Of a stretch of 5,943 nucleotides of DNA, positions 4,725 through 5,943 are shown piece after piece. The notes beneath the pieces are model-generated. The model was not told the origin of the DNA, searched no databases, and saw nothing but the letters and a program-made list of their open reading frames with translations. The stretch covers positions 1-5,943 of the forward strand of contig JASLAA010000035.1 in NCBI GenBank assembly GCA_030147325.1, in the 5' to 3' direction. The position numbers and the translations under genes were made by a program. Position 1 is the stretch's first letter, and every line of letters begins with the position of its first letter. The DNA is from Arthrobacter sp. Its GTDB lineage: Bacteria; Actinomycetota; Actinomycetes; Actinomycetales; Micrococcaceae.

Positions 4725-4945
4725 ACCAAAGACCGTCGGTCGATCCTCCTCCGCTTTCAAACAGCGCCTTCGCGTGTTGTCCGAGAGAAGGCTGTGGATC
4801 CGAAAGTCCCGTGAGGGACGGCCTACGCAGGTGAACGAAGCTCCTCTCCACTGGCAGAAGCCGTGTCGAGCAAAGCCCCGTGCATCTGCGCGGGGCGTTT
4901 TTTATTGGAGCTGGAAGACCGGCGCATATCCCCGGAAGGAGGGTT
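4725..4945 (+). promoter_or_regulatory. L10-type mRNA leader of the rplJ-rplL operon
   Basis: The untranslated leader of about 220 nt has features of the ribosomal L10 leader family. These are an early ACCAAAGACCGTCGGTCG hairpin (GACC/GGTC, 4731-4741); a GGATCCGAAAG segment (4796-4806) leading into a perfect GTCCC/GGGAC stem closed by a GNRA-type GTGA tetraloop (4806-4819); and the conserved-looking GGCCTACGCAGGTGAAC (4820-4836), whose GGCCT side can pair with AGGC (4789-4792) to enclose an asymmetric, kink-turn-like internal loop. In E. coli and Bacillus, the L10(L12)4 complex binds such leaders and represses its own operon. A transcription terminator at 4875-4903 within the same leader suggests attenuation here. 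CCTCCT at 4745-4750 is complementary to AGGAGG of the rplJ ribosome binding site (4937-4942), a possible second level of control. The assignment is by motif memory, not by a covariance-model search. Confidence 0.7.
4875..4903 (+). terminator. Intrinsic terminator (attenuator) inside the rplJ leader
   Basis: A 9-bp stem, GCCCCGTGC (4875-4883) with GCGCGGGGC (4888-4896), has a four-base ATCT loop and a T6 run at 4898-4903. It sits between the rplJ promoter and the rplJ start, 42 nt before the ATG, so polymerase must read through it to express rplJ and rplL. This is the position expected for L10-controlled transcription attenuation. I could not draw a convincing competing antiterminator by eye. 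Confidence 0.85.
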
Positions 4946-5545
4946 ATGGCAACGCCAACAAAGGTTTCTGCAGTGGATGAGATCACCACCGATTTCAAGG
5001 ATTCCACCGCCGCTGTCCTGACCGAATACCGCGGGCTCACCGTTGCTCAGCTGAAGGAACTGCGTCGCGCCCTAGGCGCGGACAACAAGTTCTCGGTCGT
5101 CAAGAACACCCTGACCGGCATCGCGGCGAAGGAGGCCGGCATCGACGCGTTCGATGGCCAGCTGTCCGGACCCACCGCGATCGCCTTCATCAAGGGTGAC
5201 GCCGTCGCTGCCGCAAAGAGCCTCACGGATTTCGCGAAAGCCAACCCGAAGCTCGTCATCAAGACCGGAATCTTCGAGGGCAAGCCCCTCAACGCATCCG
5301 AGGTCGTTGCCCTGGCAGCCCTCGAATCGCGTGAACTCCAGCTCGCCCGAGTGGCAGGCGTGCTCAAGGCGCCGATGTCCGCTCTGGCTCGCACGGTCGA
5401 TGCACTGCGCATCAAGCTCGAGGAGGAAAGCGGAGCTGCACCTGCAGCCGATGCCGACGCTCCCGCTGCCGAGGAAGCCGCTGCTCCTGCAGAGGCCGCC
5501 GCGGAGGCTCCCGCCGAGGAAGCCGCAGCAACCGAAGCGAACTAG
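4946..5545 (+). CDS. rplJ: 50S ribosomal protein L10
   Basis: 199 residues, longer than E. coli L10 (165 aa) because of an Ala/Glu/Pro-rich low-complexity tail (about 163-199), as is common in Micrococcaceae. The conserved rRNA/L11-contacting N-terminal domain includes AAVLTEYRGLTVAQLKELRRAL (22-43), KFSVVKNTL (48-56), GPTAIAFIKGD (75-85) and KTGIFEGKPLNASEV (106-120). The helical region ESRELQLARVAGVLKAPMSALARTVDALRIKLEEE (127-161) is the platform for L7/L12 dimers. L10 anchors the stalk to 23S rRNA with L11. The start is ATG 4946, three bases after a strong AAGGAGG (4936-4942); upstream in-frame GTG 4880 lies inside the attenuator hairpin and is rejected. The gene is separated from rplL by 57 nt. 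Confidence 0.97.
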   Translation: MATPTKVSAVDEITTDFKDSTAAVLTEYRGLTVAQLKELRRALGADNKFSVVKNTLTGIAAKEAGIDAFDGQLSGPTAIAFIKGDAVAAAKSLTDFAKANPKLVIKTGIFEGKPLNASEVVALAALESRELQLARVAGVLKAPMSALARTVDALRIKLEEESGAAPAADADAPAAEEAAAPAEAAAEAPAEEAAATEAN

Positions 5546-5568
5546 TTTCCCTTCGATCCACACACTCC

Positions 5569-5581
5569 GGTGCAGTGCACC
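5569..5581. repeat. Small dyad in the rplJ-rplL gap
   Basis: GGTGC (5569-5573) pairs with GCACC (5577-5581) around AGT; as DNA the symmetry extends to GGTGCA-G-TGCACC. It lies just upstream of the rplL ribosome binding site. No U-tract follows. A role in rplL translation or mRNA stability, given the several-fold excess of L12 over L10 in ribosomes, is speculation. Confidence 0.35.
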
Positions 5582-5602
5582 ACAAAAGGAAGGACGCCTC
5601 CC

Positions 5603-5943
5603 ATGGCGAAACTCACCAACGAAGAGCTCATCGAAGCCTTCAAGGAACTCTCGATCATCGAACTCTCGGACTTCGTCAAGCAGTTCGAGGAGACCTTCGA
5701 TGTGACCGCTGCTGCCGTCGCAGTCGCCGGCCCCGCCGGTGGCGGAGCCGAGGCCGAGGCCGAGGAGCGGACCGCTTTCGACGTCATCCTCGAAGCAGCA
5801 GGCGACAAGAAGATCGCAGTGAGCAAGGAAGTTCGCGCCCTGACCTCGCTGGGCCTGAAGGAAGCCAAGGACGTTGTCGACAGCGCCCCCAAGGCCGTCC
5901 TCGAAGGTGCCACCAAGGAAGCCGCAGAGAAGGCCAAGGAGTC
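5603..5943 (+). CDS. rplL: 50S ribosomal protein L7/L12 (3' end beyond the window)
   Basis: 113 complete codons are visible before the window ends. The N-terminal dimerisation and L10-binding domain is MAKLTNEELIEAFKELSIIELSDFVKQFEETFDVTAAAVAVAG (1-43). An Ala/Gly/Glu-rich flexible hinge follows at about 44-57, and then the C-terminal factor-binding domain: FDVILEAAGDKKIAVSKEVRALTSLGLKEAKDVVDSAPKAVLEG. The last dozen or so residues, usually ending ATVTVK or similar, are missing only because the window stops. L7/L12 is the multicopy stalk protein that recruits and activates EF-G, EF-Tu and IF2. The start is ATG 5603, with GGAAGGA eight bases upstream. It is cotranscribed with rplJ, and both depend on read-through of the leader attenuator. 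Confidence 0.97.
   Translation, partial: MAKLTNEELIEAFKELSIIELSDFVKQFEETFDVTAAAVAVAGPAGGGAEAEAEERTAFDVILEAAGDKKIAVSKEVRALTSLGLKEAKDVVDSAPKAVLEGATKEAAEKAKE

Noticed and set aside
3197..4729. Long minus-strand open frame (about 510 codons) opposite rplK and rplA
   Set aside because: Long antisense open frames are expected opposite GC-rich codon-biased genes. It has no recognisable domain, no ribosome binding site, and overlaps two certain ribosomal-protein genes and a terminator.

Overview
The window is a high-GC, conserved housekeeping segment from an actinobacterium, most likely Micrococcaceae (Arthrobacter/Kocuria-like). The evidence is the GC-rich codon usage, GTG starts on secE and nusG, the acidic N-terminal extension on NusG, the gene order aspC-type aminotransferase (opposite strand) / tRNA-Trp / secE / nusG / rplK / rplA / rplJ / rplL, and close resemblance of the proteins to remembered Arthrobacter-type sequences. 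This is recognition by eye; no database was searched.

Layout. 1-101 is GC-rich, repetitive non-coding DNA. 102-1337 (minus) is a complete class I PLP-dependent aminotransferase. 1338-1651 is a divergent intergenic region with nested inverted repeats on the aminotransferase side, three perfect 11-bp tandem repeats, and a good promoter for the tRNA. 1652-1724 is tRNA-Trp(CCA). secE (GTG start, 1877-2134) and nusG (GTG start, 2230-3156) follow, then a 122-nt spacer with stacked hairpins, rplK (3279-3710), a 144-nt spacer with another compound hairpin, and rplA (3855-4558). A strong intrinsic terminator (4578-4606) closes this unit. A 12-bp perfect inverted repeat (4623-4649) lies between that terminator and a new promoter (4690-4718). 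The new promoter drives a leader of about 220 nt that resembles the ribosomal L10 leader and ends in a second intrinsic terminator (4875-4903) placed just before rplJ (4946-5545). rplL starts at 5603 and runs off the window end.

How the genes work together. SecE is the small membrane subunit of the SecYEG translocon. NusG binds RNA polymerase and couples transcription to translation or termination. L11, L1, L10 and L7/L12 are large-subunit proteins of the GTPase-associated centre and the L1 stalk. The architecture implies two transcription units: (tRNA-Trp)-secE-nusG-rplK-rplA, and rplJ-rplL. The second appears to be governed by an L10-type leader with a transcription attenuator.

The main anomaly is a one-base deletion in rplA near 4119-4124. 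It splits L1 into a 99-residue and a 135-residue reading frame that meet at an ATGA overlap. The conserved L1 sequence continues without decay in the shifted frame, so this is either a sequencing/assembly error or a very recent mutation, not an evolved split gene. I see no novel defence, mobile or biosynthetic system here. The points of interest are the frameshift, the leader/attenuator, and several unexplained RNA/DNA dyads.
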